The translations under genes and the position numbers were made by a program. Below the pieces are notes generated by a model that ran no database searches, was not told the DNA's origin, and saw only the letters and a list, made by a program, of their open reading frames with translations. From DASWZN01 sp963841635 (GTDB taxonomy: Bacteria > Acidobacteriota > Terriglobia > Bryobacterales > Bryobacteraceae), in contig CAWJDO010000003.1 in assembly GCA_963841635.1 (NCBI GenBank), positions 868,001-932,000 on the forward strand: 64,000 nucleotides of DNA. Reading direction: 5' to 3'. Below, piece by piece: positions 1 through 8,900 of this stretch (within the stretch, counting starts at the first letter, position 1; each line of letters starts with the position of its first letter).

Positions 1-2431
1 TGAGTCGCTGCACGGCGTCGCCGTGAACGGAACTACCGAGTTCCCCGAACCCGTCGGCCTCGCCGCCACTTTCGACGCGCCCGCCATCCACGACATGGCC
101 GTCGTGATCGGCACCGAGGGCCGCATCAAGCACGCGCAGGACGTCCGCATGGGCCACAGCGACATCTTCGAGGGCCTCGATTTCTGGGCGCCGAACATCA
201 ACATCTTCCGCGATCCGCGCTGGGGCCGCGGCCAGGAGACGTACGGAGAGGACCCCTTCCTGACCGCGCGCATGGGCGTGGCCTTTGTGACCGGCATGCA
301 AGGCGACGATCCTCGTTATTACCGGACCATCGCAACCCCGAAGCACTTCGCCGTGCACAGCGGGCCGGAGTCCACGCGCCACTCGGCGGACGTTCCAGCG
401 AGCAAGCACGATGAGCTGGACACCTACTTGCCCGCCTTTCGCGCCACGCTGACCGAGGCCAAGGCCGGGTCCGTCATGTGCGCCTACAACCGCATCAACG
501 GCCAGCCAGCCTGCGCCAACGAGTTCCTGCTGATAGACCAGTTGCGCGGCAAGTGGGGTTTCCAGGGATACGTGGTGTCGGATTGCGGGGCGGTCATCGA
601 CATCCACCACGGCCACCACTACAAGCCCACGCAGCCCGAGGCATCCGCCATCAGCCTCCAGCGCGGCATGGACAACGAGTGCGTCGACTTCATGGCCAAG
701 GTGAACAACGATCACGACTACGCCCCCTATCTCCAGGCCGTGAAGCAGGGCCTCCTGAAGGAGAGTGAGATCGACGTCGCGCTGACGCGTCTGTTCACCG
801 CGCGTATGAAGCTGGGTATGTTCGACCCGCCGGAGATGGTGCCCTACTCCAAGATCGACGAGAACTTGCTGGACAGTCCGCGGCATCGCGCCATGGCGCG
901 CAAGCTGGCCAATGAGTCCATGGTCCTGCTGAAGAATGACGGCATTCTGCCGCTCAAGACCTCGGGCCTGAAGCTCGCTCTCGTCGGCCCCCTCGCCGAC
1001 CAGTACAAAGTCCTGCTGGGCAATTACAACGGCATTCCAACCCATTCGGTCACCGTGCTGGAAGGGCTGAAGGCGGAGTTCCCCGGCGCGCAGATCCGCT
1101 TTGAGCCCGGCACGCAGTTCCTGCGCAACAGCGCCTCGCCTGTGCCCGACCACCTGCTCAGTACCGGCGGTAAGCCCGGCGCCCGCGCCAGTTACTCGGT
1201 GCTTGAGATCTCGCTTGAGAGTTTGATGTCGACACCAAAGCCGCTCGCCAGCCGCATCGAGCCCGGTATTCACTTCGCCACGTCGCTGCCGCCCGAGGTT
1301 GCCGGCAAGAAGCCGCTGCGAGTCATTTGGGAAGCGACCTTCACGCCGCCCGAAACGGGCGATTTCAACCTCGGTGTCGAAGGCGCCGGCTTCTTCCGCG
1401 TCTCGCTCGACGGCAAACTGGTCACCCAGATGTGGCGGACCGTTGGCGTCGAGACCAGGCTGGGTCGCGTGCACCTCGAGAAAGGCAAGCCCTGCCAGTT
1501 GAAAGTCGATTACGGCCAGGGCCAGGGCGACCGTGCGGCCGCCCGCCTGGTGTGGTCCAAGGTGGACCGCCGCCCGACGCCTGAAGCCATTGCCGCGGCC
1601 AAGGACGCGGATGTCGTAGTGGCCGTCGTCGGCATCACCAGCGAGCTTGAAGGCGAGGAAATGGATGTCAACGAGGATGGCTTCAAGGGTGGCGACCGCA
1701 CCAGCCTCGACCTTCCCAAGCCCGAGCAGGACCTGCTCGAAGCCGTGGCCGCAACCGGCAAGCCGCTGGTGGTGGTACTGATGAACGGCAGCGCCCTCAG
1801 CGTGAACTGGGCCAAGGGACACGCCAACGCAATCCTCGAAGCGTGGTACCCCGGCGAGGAGGGCGGCGCCGCGGTTGCCGAAACCCTCTCCGGCCGCAAC
1901 AATCCCGCGGGACGTTTGCCCGTGACCTTCTACAAGGGAGTAAGTCAACTGCCGCCGTTCGAGGATTACTCGATGAAAGGCCGCACTTACCGTTACTTCG
2001 ACGGCGAGCCGCTTTATCCCTTCGGATATGGGTTGAGTTACACCGACTTCACTTACAACGACCTGAGGTGTTCCTCGGAGCCTGCCGATCCCGCCAAGCC
2101 GTTCCCTGTCCAGGCCACGGTCAAGAACGCCGGCAAGGTCGCTGGCGACGAAGTGGTCCAGTTGTATCTCACCTTTCCCAGTGTGCCGGGCGCCCCGCTC
2201 AAGGCGTTGCGCGGATTCCAGCGTGTACACCTCGAGCCCGGCGCCGAGCAGCAGGTAACGTTCGAACTGAACCCGCGCGACATGAGCATGGTCACCGAGG
2301 CCGGCGAGATTGTAGTGCCAGAAGGCTTTTTCACACTGCTGATTACTGGGGGCCAGCCGCACACCGTGGCGCCCAATAGCTCCATGGGGTGCAAGTTCAG
2401 CATGAAGAGCGCCCTCACGCTGCCCGAGTAG
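1..2431 (+). CDS. GH3 family beta-glycosidase, 5'-truncated by the window edge
   Basis: This is a glycoside hydrolase family 3 enzyme (beta-glucosidase/xylosidase type) that releases terminal sugars from beta-glycans. The frame is already open at base 2 and reads ESLHGVAVNG, a normal GH3 internal motif, so the true start lies upstream. Counting from the Met at 23, the N-terminal barrel holds WGRGQETYGEDPFL and KHFAVHSGPE, and the nucleophile Asp is residue 187 in YVVSDCGAV. The C-terminal GH3 domain starts near residue 290 and is interrupted at about 430-515 by a PA14-like insert (TPPETGDFNLGVEGAG). A fibronectin-III-like domain closes the protein. PA14 inserts in GH3 enzymes usually shape the substrate pocket. 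The substrate cannot be fixed from sequence. No signal peptide can be judged because the N-terminus is missing. Confidence 0.93.
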   Translation, partial: ESLHGVAVNGTTEFPEPVGLAATFDAPAIHDMAVVIGTEGRIKHAQDVRMGHSDIFEGLDFWAPNINIFRDPRWGRGQETYGEDPFLTARMGVAFVTGMQGDDPRYYRTIATPKHFAVHSGPESTRHSADVPASKHDELDTYLPAFRATLTEAKAGSVMCAYNRINGQPACANEFLLIDQLRGKWGFQGYVVSDCGAVIDIHHGHHYKPTQPEASAISLQRGMDNECVDFMAKVNNDHDYAPYLQAVKQGLLKESEIDVALTRLFTARMKLGMFDPPEMVPYSKIDENLLDSPRHRAMARKLANESMVLLKNDGILPLKTSGLKLALVGPLADQYKVLLGNYNGIPTHSVTVLEGLKAEFPGAQIRFEPGTQFLRNSASPVPDHLLSTGGKPGARASYSVLEISLESLMSTPKPLASRIEPGIHFATSLPPEVAGKKPLRVIWEATFTPPETGDFNLGVEGAGFFRVSLDGKLVTQMWRTVGVETRLGRVHLEKGKPCQLKVDYGQGQGDRAAARLVWSKVDRRPTPEAIAAAKDADVVVAVVGITSELEGEEMDVNEDGFKGGDRTSLDLPKPEQDLLEAVAATGKPLVVVLMNGSALSVNWAKGHANAILEAWYPGEEGGAAVAETLSGRNNPAGRLPVTFYKGVSQLPPFEDYSMKGRTYRYFDGEPLYPFGYGLSYTDFTYNDLRCSSEPADPAKPFPVQATVKNAGKVAGDEVVQLYLTFPSVPGAPLKALRGFQRVHLEPGAEQQVTFELNPRDMSMVTEAGEIVVPEGFFTLLITGGQPHTVAPNSSMGCKFSMKSALTLPE

Positions 2432-2437
2432 CCCCAC

Positions 2438-2485
2438 AGCACTGAACCGCGACCGTCAGGGAGCGGACAACCGCCAGGGAGCGGA
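2438..2485. repeat. Dispersed repeat family 1 (GACGGTCGCGG element), inverted copy plus partial copy
   Basis: Bases 2438-2467 are the reverse complement of the element TCCGCTCCCTGACGGTCGCG that continues GTTCGGTGCT. A shorter piece (AACCGCCAGGGAGCGGA) follows at 2469-2485. The same element occurs at 11279, 15540-15990, 44899 and 58514-58591. It sits just after the GH3 stop codon. Confidence 0.8.
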
Positions 2486-2514
2486 CCGTCCGCGCTCTGC
2501 CATCATAGAAGAGC

Positions 2515-3363
2515 ATGCGGCGATCCGTTCTCGCAGTCTTCTTCTGCCTGCCCCTGGCAGCCGGTCCGTCCTACGACGGTGCAGCTTTCGAGAACCGCGT
2601 GGCCGCGATTACGCTGGGCGCAGACAGCGCCGCCCGCCGTGCCGCGATCACCGCTCAGCTGACCGCCCTGGGCATCCCCTACCGCCTCGAGAACTTCAAC
2701 GCCGCGGGCGGGAAGGGAGTCAACATCCTGGCCACTCTCCCCGCGCCAGCCGCCGCCGAAAAGGAGATCCTGCTCGGCGCCCACTCGGACCGCGTGGATG
2801 TGGGGCAGGGCGCGGTCGACGACGCTTCCGGCGACAGCGCCGTCATCGAGTTGCTGGCCGCCTTCAAGCGGACTCCCCTCAAGGCCTACCGCCTGAGCGC
2901 AGCCTTCTTCGACCTGGAGGAAAAGGGGGCGGTGGGCTCCGGAGCCTACGTCGCCGCGCATCGCCACAGCCTGCCCGCGGTCTACCTCAACGTGGACGTC
3001 TTCGCATACGGCGACACGCTGTGGGTCGGCTCCCAGAACGCCCAGTCGCCTTCCGCGCGGGCCATGACCGAGGCCGCCGCGGCGTCCCGCTTCCCGCTCG
3101 TTCTGGGGCCCGACTACCCGCCAGGCGACGACGGCACCTTCGTGGCCGCCAAGGTTGAGACGCTGGGCATCGCTCTCATCGACGGCCGTGAGATCGAAGG
3201 CATTCTCGCGTTCTTCCACGGCCGGCCCCCGGATCCCCTGCCTCGCGCCGTCACCATCCTGCATTCCGCGAACGACACACCCGACAAAATCGCCGGCCCC
3301 GACGCGGCCCGTGCCCTCCCGGTCCTCGAGCGAGCCATCCGCCTGCTCGACGCCCGCCGGTAG
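2515..3363 (+). CDS. Secreted M28-family zinc peptidase
   Basis: This 282-residue protein has a short signal peptide (RRSVLAVFFCLPLAAG) followed by an M28 peptidase fold, so it probably acts outside the cytoplasm on peptides. The zinc-site motifs are visible: GAHSDRVDVGQGAVDDASG, with the metal His and bridging Asp, near residues 88-106; DLEEKGAVGS, with catalytic and metal Glu, near 138-147; and NVDVFAYGD near 161-169. It is smaller than many M28 aminopeptidases and has no PA domain. The gene stands alone. Downstream is a TA remnant. Confidence 0.85.
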   Translation: MRRSVLAVFFCLPLAAGPSYDGAAFENRVAAITLGADSAARRAAITAQLTALGIPYRLENFNAAGGKGVNILATLPAPAAAEKEILLGAHSDRVDVGQGAVDDASGDSAVIELLAAFKRTPLKAYRLSAAFFDLEEKGAVGSGAYVAAHRHSLPAVYLNVDVFAYGDTLWVGSQNAQSPSARAMTEAAAASRFPLVLGPDYPPGDDGTFVAAKVETLGIALIDGREIEGILAFFHGRPPDPLPRAVTILHSANDTPDKIAGPDAARALPVLERAIRLLDARR

Positions 3364-3374
3364 CGGACGATGTC

Positions 3375-3400
3375 CCGTATATACGGCTATCGTATATAGT
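3375..3400. promoter_or_regulatory. Palindromic operator-like site before the TA remnant
   Basis: CCGTATATACGG (3375-3386) is a perfect 12-bp palindrome, followed four bases later by another CGTATATA half-site (3391-3398). It lies just upstream of the toxin remnant and its surviving RHH antitoxin. TA operons are commonly autoregulated at such sites, so this is a likely operator and AT-rich promoter region. Confidence 0.5.
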
Positions 3401-3402
3401 GG

Positions 3403-3598
3403 GAGGCCGCCAATGTGGGCCACATTATGCTCCACGGGGTGACGCCCCTCGAGGTTGAAGAGGCGGCGGTTCGTCCGCATGTGACCATCCGCGCGGTGTT
3501 CACGATTCGCGGGAAGCTCTTCCGAACACTTCCGAACCGTGACCGCCTATGAGATGAACGCCGCGGAGAGGAGGAAGTATGGTGCGCAAATCGACTGA
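3403..3598 (+). pseudogene. BrnT-like toxin remnant (internal deletion plus frameshift)
   Basis: Frame 1 from 3403 reads WEAANVGHIMLHGVTPLEVE, matching the N-terminal pattern of BrnT/DUF497 toxins (W-D-x-x-N-x-x-HI-x-x-HGV-T-x-x-E-V-E). A TAG stop precedes it and no good start codon is left. The frame runs to ...VFTIRGKLFRTL and then leaves the family pattern. Removing one copy of the 10-bp tandem duplication CTTCCGAACA/CTTCCGAACC (3519-3528 and 3529-3538) restores GKLFRTVTAYEMNAAERRKY up to the TGA at 3596, a typical BrnT C-terminus that overlaps the antitoxin start by 20 bases. The middle of the protein is also too short. The family assignment is by pattern memory. Confidence 0.65.
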
Positions 3599-3980
3599 GG
3601 AGGCCGACTGGTACGCGACCCCGCAGGGCCGCCGCGAGACCGAGCGCGAGTTCACTCGCGCGCTCAAGGCCGGAACGCTCATCCGTTCCAAGGGACTGAA
3701 GATCAGGAAGACCGATCCGAAAATCCTCGAGGCGATTATGGAACGTGCCAAACAGAGCGCAACCCAAGCGATCTCCATTCGCATCCCGGTTGCGGACCTC
3801 GAGCGTGCCAAACGGATCGCGGAAAAAACCGGCGCCGGCTACCAGACCGTGCTCAAGCAAGCGATTCGCGAGGGTCTGAAGAAAGCGGGCCGATTGCTCC
3901 TGCCGCGCCGGAGCTTCACTCGTACGGGATTTCAACCTCGGCGAAACTGCCATGAGTGGCCGCATCGACAGCTTCAATGA
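3579..3980 (+). CDS. CopG/BrnA-type ribbon-helix-helix antitoxin with unusual C-terminal tail
   Basis: This 133-residue protein starts at ATG 3579 after a purine-rich GAGGAGGAAG. Residues 1-60 (ADWYATPQGRRETEREF) and the RHH segment AISIRIPVADLERAKRIAEK (about residues 65-85) followed by GAGYQTVLKQAIREGLKKA are typical of antitoxins partnered with BrnT-like toxins. It would bind its own promoter and neutralise the toxin, but the upstream toxin is broken. The last roughly 20 residues (RRSFTRTGFQPRRNCHEW...) are unlike the family and are read antisense across the end of another toxin remnant. The original stop has therefore probably been lost by a junction near 3910. Confidence 0.75.
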   Translation: MVRKSTEEADWYATPQGRRETEREFTRALKAGTLIRSKGLKIRKTDPKILEAIMERAKQSATQAISIRIPVADLERAKRIAEKTGAGYQTVLKQAIREGLKKAGRLLLPRRSFTRTGFQPRRNCHEWPHRQLQ

Positions 3981-4065
3981 CGAGCTGGATGTGACGCCGA
4001 AGCACCGGCCACTGCTGCTGGCCAAGGACAACGATCGCGATTCTGCGCCCTGTCCCAACCCTGTT
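3916..4065 (-). pseudogene. C-terminal fragment resembling a DUF5615 PIN-like toxin
   Basis: On the minus strand a short open stretch reads GRRIAIVVLGQQQWPVLRRH then IQLVIEAVDAATHGSFAEVE and IPYE-stop. This resembles the C-terminus of DUF5615 PIN-like toxins (IVVL-x-x-x-x-WP-x-x-x-x-H ... V-x-x-A-x-x-G-x-x-x-V-E-I). No N-terminal catalytic half is found upstream. The left coordinate is the TGA; the right edge is where similarity fades. It overlaps the tail of the RHH antitoxin gene on the other strand. Confidence 0.4.
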
Positions 4066-4614
4066 GCGTTGCCGTGCGGACGGTGCGGCCTTCCAGAAGC
4101 CGGCAAATCGGTACCGGCGTTGCCTGATCGAAGAGAATGAGCATCTAAGACGCGATATCGAGACTGCGGGCCGCGAGCTCAATGACCGCCTTGACCTGCT
4201 CCCGGTCAAGCCCGTCGAACCGCCGGGGACACGCTCCACGGATGGGCATTGCGACCGATCGAGACTCGCCATCCTGACTCTCAGAATCACCCTCGCCCGT
4301 TCCGCTACACGCAAAACGCCCGCTCCCCCAGTGGATTCCGTAGTGTTCAGCCTCAACCGCGCTCCTCCCCAGAAGAGCCGAGTTACCAGGCGAGCGTTGT
4401 CAATCGAGGTACCGCCGCGAAATGCGCGTCCCTGGTCACCAACGGGAGATCGAACTGCCGCGCCCTTGCGGCGATCCAAATGTCATTATCGGGGATAAGC
4501 CTCCCAATCCCGGCGAGTTCTGCCTTGTTGTAGGGTCGCTCGTTTCAGTCCGCCATTTGTCGACGGGTTCGTCTGCCATAACCTTCCCCGCCTCCGGTGT
4601 CCGACGGCTACAGC
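3981..4614. other. Gene-poor decay region between TA remnants and the activase genes
   Basis: No intact gene is visible. The several 60-190 codon open frames on both strands lack conserved motifs and shift frame repeatedly. Two toxin C-terminal fragments (ending at 3916 and 4383 on the minus strand) are the only recognisable material. The region reads as a graveyard of TA modules. Confidence 0.6.
4383..4544 (-). pseudogene. VapC (PIN-domain) C-terminal fragment
   Basis: The minus-strand frame ending with TAA at 4383 reads LIPDNDIWIAARARQFDLPL then VTRDAHFAAVPRLTTLAW. This is the C-terminal third of a PIN-domain ribonuclease with the catalytic Asp pair region (PDNDIWIAA, LVTRD). A TGA stop at 4545-4547 cuts the frame only 17 residues upstream of LIPDND, and no N-terminal D/E motifs are found beyond it. 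It is a non-functional remnant. Confidence 0.65.
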
Positions 4615-5919
4615 CTACGCCCCAACCTCCGCCGGCCACACCCGCTGCCACTGCTTCCGCTTCTGATAGTTCCGCGCCAATTCCAAATACACGCCCAAAT
4701 CCCGGTCCAGGTCGTTCTGCGTCCCATCAAAATAGAAGTTGCGAATCGGAATCCCGCCGAAATCCCGCGAAACGCGCGGGTAAACCGCCTCGCAAACAAT
4801 CCCGTTCATGCAAGTGAACGGGCTGATATCGATGATCCCGTCCGCGCCCTTCTTGGCCAGGCAAATCGCCTTCCCCACGTTGAGCACCATCTCGCCCAGC
4901 GCCCCATCCGCCGGCAGATAGGGCCGCGCCGCTTCGAGCACGTCCTCGACCAGCGGCTCTTCGTAGCCCACGAAATCGTCCCGGAACGGCTCCAGCAGCA
5001 CGTGCTCGTCGCGCTTCTGCACACGCTTGCGGATCCACGCCTTGAACGCATCCAGCGAATACTGGCGCCCCACCAGGTGGAGCTTGCGGAACTGCTCGGA
5101 AATCGTGTACCACACCCACTCCGTGATGTCCGAGATCCACGCTTCCGCTTCGTATTCCTCCAGCCGCCGCACCAGGTCCTCGTTCGAGAAACAGTGCAGC
5201 CGGCAGAAGATCTCGCCTACGATCCCAATCAGCGGCGTCGAGCGGTTGCGCCGTACCGGCAGCGCGCGGAAACGGTCCCGCGAACGCACCATCGCCTCGC
5301 GCATCGCCTTCAGTTGCGTCCCCGGCTCGAGCGGAGCCCTCTCGATAGTCTGGCACACGTCCACCAGGCATTCCTCGTAGACGGCTTCCGTGCCGCCCTT
5401 CTCCGCTTCATAGGGCCGGTGCTGCAGCAGCACTTTCTGGAGAATATCGGCGGCGATCAGGGCCCGCCACGCCGTGCGCACGAACTGGCGCGCCAGATCG
5501 CCGAAATCCGCGTAGCCATCGTGGCTCGAGGGAGAAATCACGCTGGTGTGCGGATACCCGTTCTCTTCCAGGATGCGCCGCAGATACGGCGCGTACTGTC
5601 CGAAGCGGCACGGGCCGTCCGCGGTGGGCATGAACAGAACAGTCTTAGCCGGGTCGATGTCGGGCCGCTCCAGCACCTTCATAAAATCGCCCACGGTCAC
5701 TTTGGCGGGATAGCACTCGTCGCCGGAAGTGTAGCGCGCGCCCAGTTCGCGCGTCCGGCTGTCGGAGGGCGGCGTGATGTCGGCATCGAGACCCAGCGCG
5801 TGGAACGCCGCGGCGAAGGTCCGGCCGCTGCCGTAGGCCATCGGTGGGATGAAAACCCGCTTGCCTGCTAGTGGATTGCGGCGGCCGCCGGATCCGTTTC
5901 CGTCCCCGACTTGTAACAT
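4615..5919 (-). CDS. Acyl-CoA dehydratase activase, C-terminal component
   Basis: This 434-residue protein corresponds to the C-terminal third of the long (about 1,400-residue) activase-related proteins of the 2-hydroxyacyl-CoA dehydratase/benzoyl-CoA reductase group. Recognisable parts are KRVFIPPMAYGSGRTFAAAF near residue 18 and RELGARYTSGDECYPAKVTV near residue 57, with a conserved Cys. A HgdB-like body with further Cys residues (DGPCRFGQY, CRLHCFSNED) ends in SPFTCMNGIVCEAVYPRVSR. It starts 52 bases before the upstream gene ends, in another frame. In relatives the two parts are one chain. This may be a real split or an old frameshift. The exact reaction is unknown. Confidence 0.75.
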   Translation of the reverse strand: MLQVGDGNGSGGRRNPLAGKRVFIPPMAYGSGRTFAAAFHALGLDADITPPSDSRTRELGARYTSGDECYPAKVTVGDFMKVLERPDIDPAKTVLFMPTADGPCRFGQYAPYLRRILEENGYPHTSVISPSSHDGYADFGDLARQFVRTAWRALIAADILQKVLLQHRPYEAEKGGTEAVYEECLVDVCQTIERAPLEPGTQLKAMREAMVRSRDRFRALPVRRNRSTPLIGIVGEIFCRLHCFSNEDLVRRLEEYEAEAWISDITEWVWYTISEQFRKLHLVGRQYSLDAFKAWIRKRVQKRDEHVLLEPFRDDFVGYEEPLVEDVLEAARPYLPADGALGEMVLNVGKAICLAKKGADGIIDISPFTCMNGIVCEAVYPRVSRDFGGIPIRNFYFDGTQNDLDRDLGVYLELARNYQKRKQWQRVWPAEVGA

Positions 5920-8900
5920 CGCAGAATTCCTTTGCTATCGAGATACGCTTCACAGCGGGTCATGTAGCCGGCGTCGTTGCCGTGGCCGTCGAACTGCAGC
6001 ACCAGCAGCGGAGCGCCCGCCGCCTCGCGCGTGAAGTGCTTGATATAGGAATCGGGCCCGCACTTGAAGTTCGAGATGTAGACCACGTGCAGATTGGGCC
6101 GCGTCGAAGCCAACCGCGCCGCGCTCAAAATCTTGCGGCCTGACGCCCAGTACATGTTCGGATGCAGGTCGTCCACCGGTTCGCGCCCCGTCACCACGAA
6201 GTCGATGGGAATGACGTTGGCCCCGTACCGGTGCCGCAGCTTGCGCGGGATGTCGCAGTTCACCGCGCGGTCATAGATGTTGTAGGGCCGGCCCACCAGC
6301 AGCAGCCCGGGCTCGCCCGTGTGGTCCAGAACTTCCAGCGCCTTCCGCCCGGCTTCGAGCAGCTGGCTCTGGAACTCCCGCTGCGCGGCATACGCTGCGT
6401 CCGTGGCGCGGTCGCTCGCGCGCCGGCTCACGCCTAGCCGCCGCATGGCCTCGTACAACCCGCTCTTCACCTGCTCGCGGCCCAACTGGAAGTGCAGCCG
6501 CGGGATCAGGAACATGTGCCGGTGCGGTTCCAGGCGCGGCGCCGATTCCAGCACGAACGGCAGCGTCTGGTTCCACGGGCAGAAGTGCGCGGTCCCGGTG
6601 CCTTCCGGTCCCATATCGGCGTTGAGCAGATTCGGAACCAGAACGTAGTCCACGCCCATCTCGATCAGCGCCGCCACGTGCCCATGCGCCACCTGGATCG
6701 GGTAGCACGGCTGCGCCAGCGCCATCTCCAACCCCGCCGCCGCGATCTTCGGATCCGTCATCGGCGACAGCGCCACCTGTATGTCGAGCTCCGTGAAATA
6801 GCGGTGCCAGAACGGCAGGTGCTCGAAGGTGGACATCGCCCGCGGCAGCCCCACGCACAGCTTGCCCGGCACCCGCTGGAACTTCGCGCCGGCCGCCGGC
6901 TGGCCCGCCAGGCCTTCGAGCAGCCGCTCGCGAAACGCGAACAGGTCCTCGATCACCGGCTTGCGTCCGGTCGTCGAGGGCTTACGGAATTTATCGGAGC
7001 ATTTGTCGCCCCAGTAGCTCTTGTGGCCCTCGATGGTGAATTCCTTGATGTCGCACAGGTTCGTGCAGGCCTTGCACACGAAGTCGCGCGTCGCCATCTG
7101 CAGGCTGGAGAGATCGTACCCGCGGAACCGCGATGCGCCGCGCGTCGCCAGGTGCCACTGCCGCGCGATCAGCGCCATGCCGATCGCACCCACCACGCCG
7201 TTATACGGCGGCACCGTGATTTTCTTCCCCAACAGGCTGGCGAATGCGGCCGCCACCGAGTCGTTGTACGCCGTGCCGCCCTGGAAGTAAATCACCTTGC
7301 CGATCTTGCGCCCGCGCACCACGCGGTTCAGGTAGTTGAGGGCGATCGAATAGGCCAGCCCGGCCACGATGTCCGGCACCGATTCGTTCTTCAGCATCCA
7401 CCCCGTCACGTCGCGCTCCATGAACACCGTGCAGCGCTCGCCCAACCGCGTCGGCCGCGCCGAGGAAAGCGCCAGCTTCGCGAACTCGCCCTTGATGCTA
7501 ATGCGGAGTTTCTCGGCCTGCTCCTCGAGGAACGACCCGGTGCCCGCCGCGCACGCTTCGTTCATCGCGAAATCCACCACGATGCCGTTCTCTATCGAGA
7601 TGAACTTCGAGTCCTGGCCGCCGATCTCGAAGATGGTGTCCACCGGCTCGCCGCCCAGCGTGCTCGAGATGTACAGCGCGCCGGTCTTGTGGGCCGTGAT
7701 TTCGTCGTTCACCACATCGGCGCCCACCAGCTCCGCGATCAGTTCCCGGCCCGAACCCGTCGTGCCGACGCCCAGAATCTGGAGCCGCCCGCCCCACTGC
7801 GCCTGTACTTCGCTCAACCCCTTCTGCACCGCCTCGATCGGGCGGCCCGCCGTTCGTAGATAGATGTCCTGGATCACCGTGCCGTATTCATCGGTGGCCA
7901 CCACGTTGGTCGAGACCGAGCCGATATCGATGCCCAGGTAGGCAGGGATCGGGGCGTCCCCCGCGGGCGGAACGTACGCCGGAACGCGGTCGCGCAACAG
8001 CACGACTTTCTCCATGGAGAGCGGGGTGGCGTCCTCAACCCGTTCCTCGCCGTCGTGCTGGCTCAGCCGGTGAATCTCGCGCAGCGAGCGCTTCTTTCGT
8101 TCCTCGGCTTCGAGGATCGCCGTTCCCACCGCGCCGCACCAGGCGTAGAGCTCGGGCACGAAGAGCTGGTCTTCTTTGAGGCCGAACGCCTCCCGTATCG
8201 CGGCCGTGACCCCCGCGTTCTGCGAAACCGCGCCGATGAGCGCCACCGGCGGCGTCACCGGACGGCCCTTCGCAATCCCGCTCTTGTAGTTGCGGGCGAC
8301 CGCGTCGCAAAGGCCGCGCAGAATCTCCGACGGCGTGTATCCCTTCTGCTGCGCGTGGATCATGTCGGACTTGGCGAACACCGAGCAGCGCCCCGCAATC
8401 CGCGCCGCGCAGTTCGCCTCGCATACCACCGCGCCTATCTCCTCGACCGAGTAGCCCATGCGCGTGGCCTGCTGATCGAGGAACGAGCCGGTCCCCGCCG
8501 CGCACTCGCCGCTGCGGTCGTAATCGACGATCGTCGCCGGGCCGCCGCCCGGTGGGGGCTCCAGGCGTATGTACTTCGCGCTCTCCCCGCCCAGTTCGAA
8601 CACCGTGCGGACCTCGGGATAAAACGCTGCCACCATCCGCGCGATGGCCTTGAACTCGTTCTCGAAGTAGATCCCCAGGATCTTGGCGATGGTGCGGCTG
8701 CCCGAACCCGTAACGCGGATTCCCTCGACGCGGGTCTCCGGGATGATCTCGTAGAACTCCTGCAGCAGGTCGAAGGTCGATTGAATCGGACTTCCGGTGA
8801 TCCGCCTGTAATCGGAGAGGACCAGCGGGACGCGCTTGCCGGCCTGCGCGTCCCAGTTCATGAGACGGAACGAGGGCTTGGCGGCACAAAGGGATTCGAG

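Noticed and set aside
6492..7859. 455-codon plus-strand open frame inside the activase gene
   Set aside because: It is His/Arg-rich, antisense to well-supported BcrA/D domains, and typical of high-GC shadow frames.
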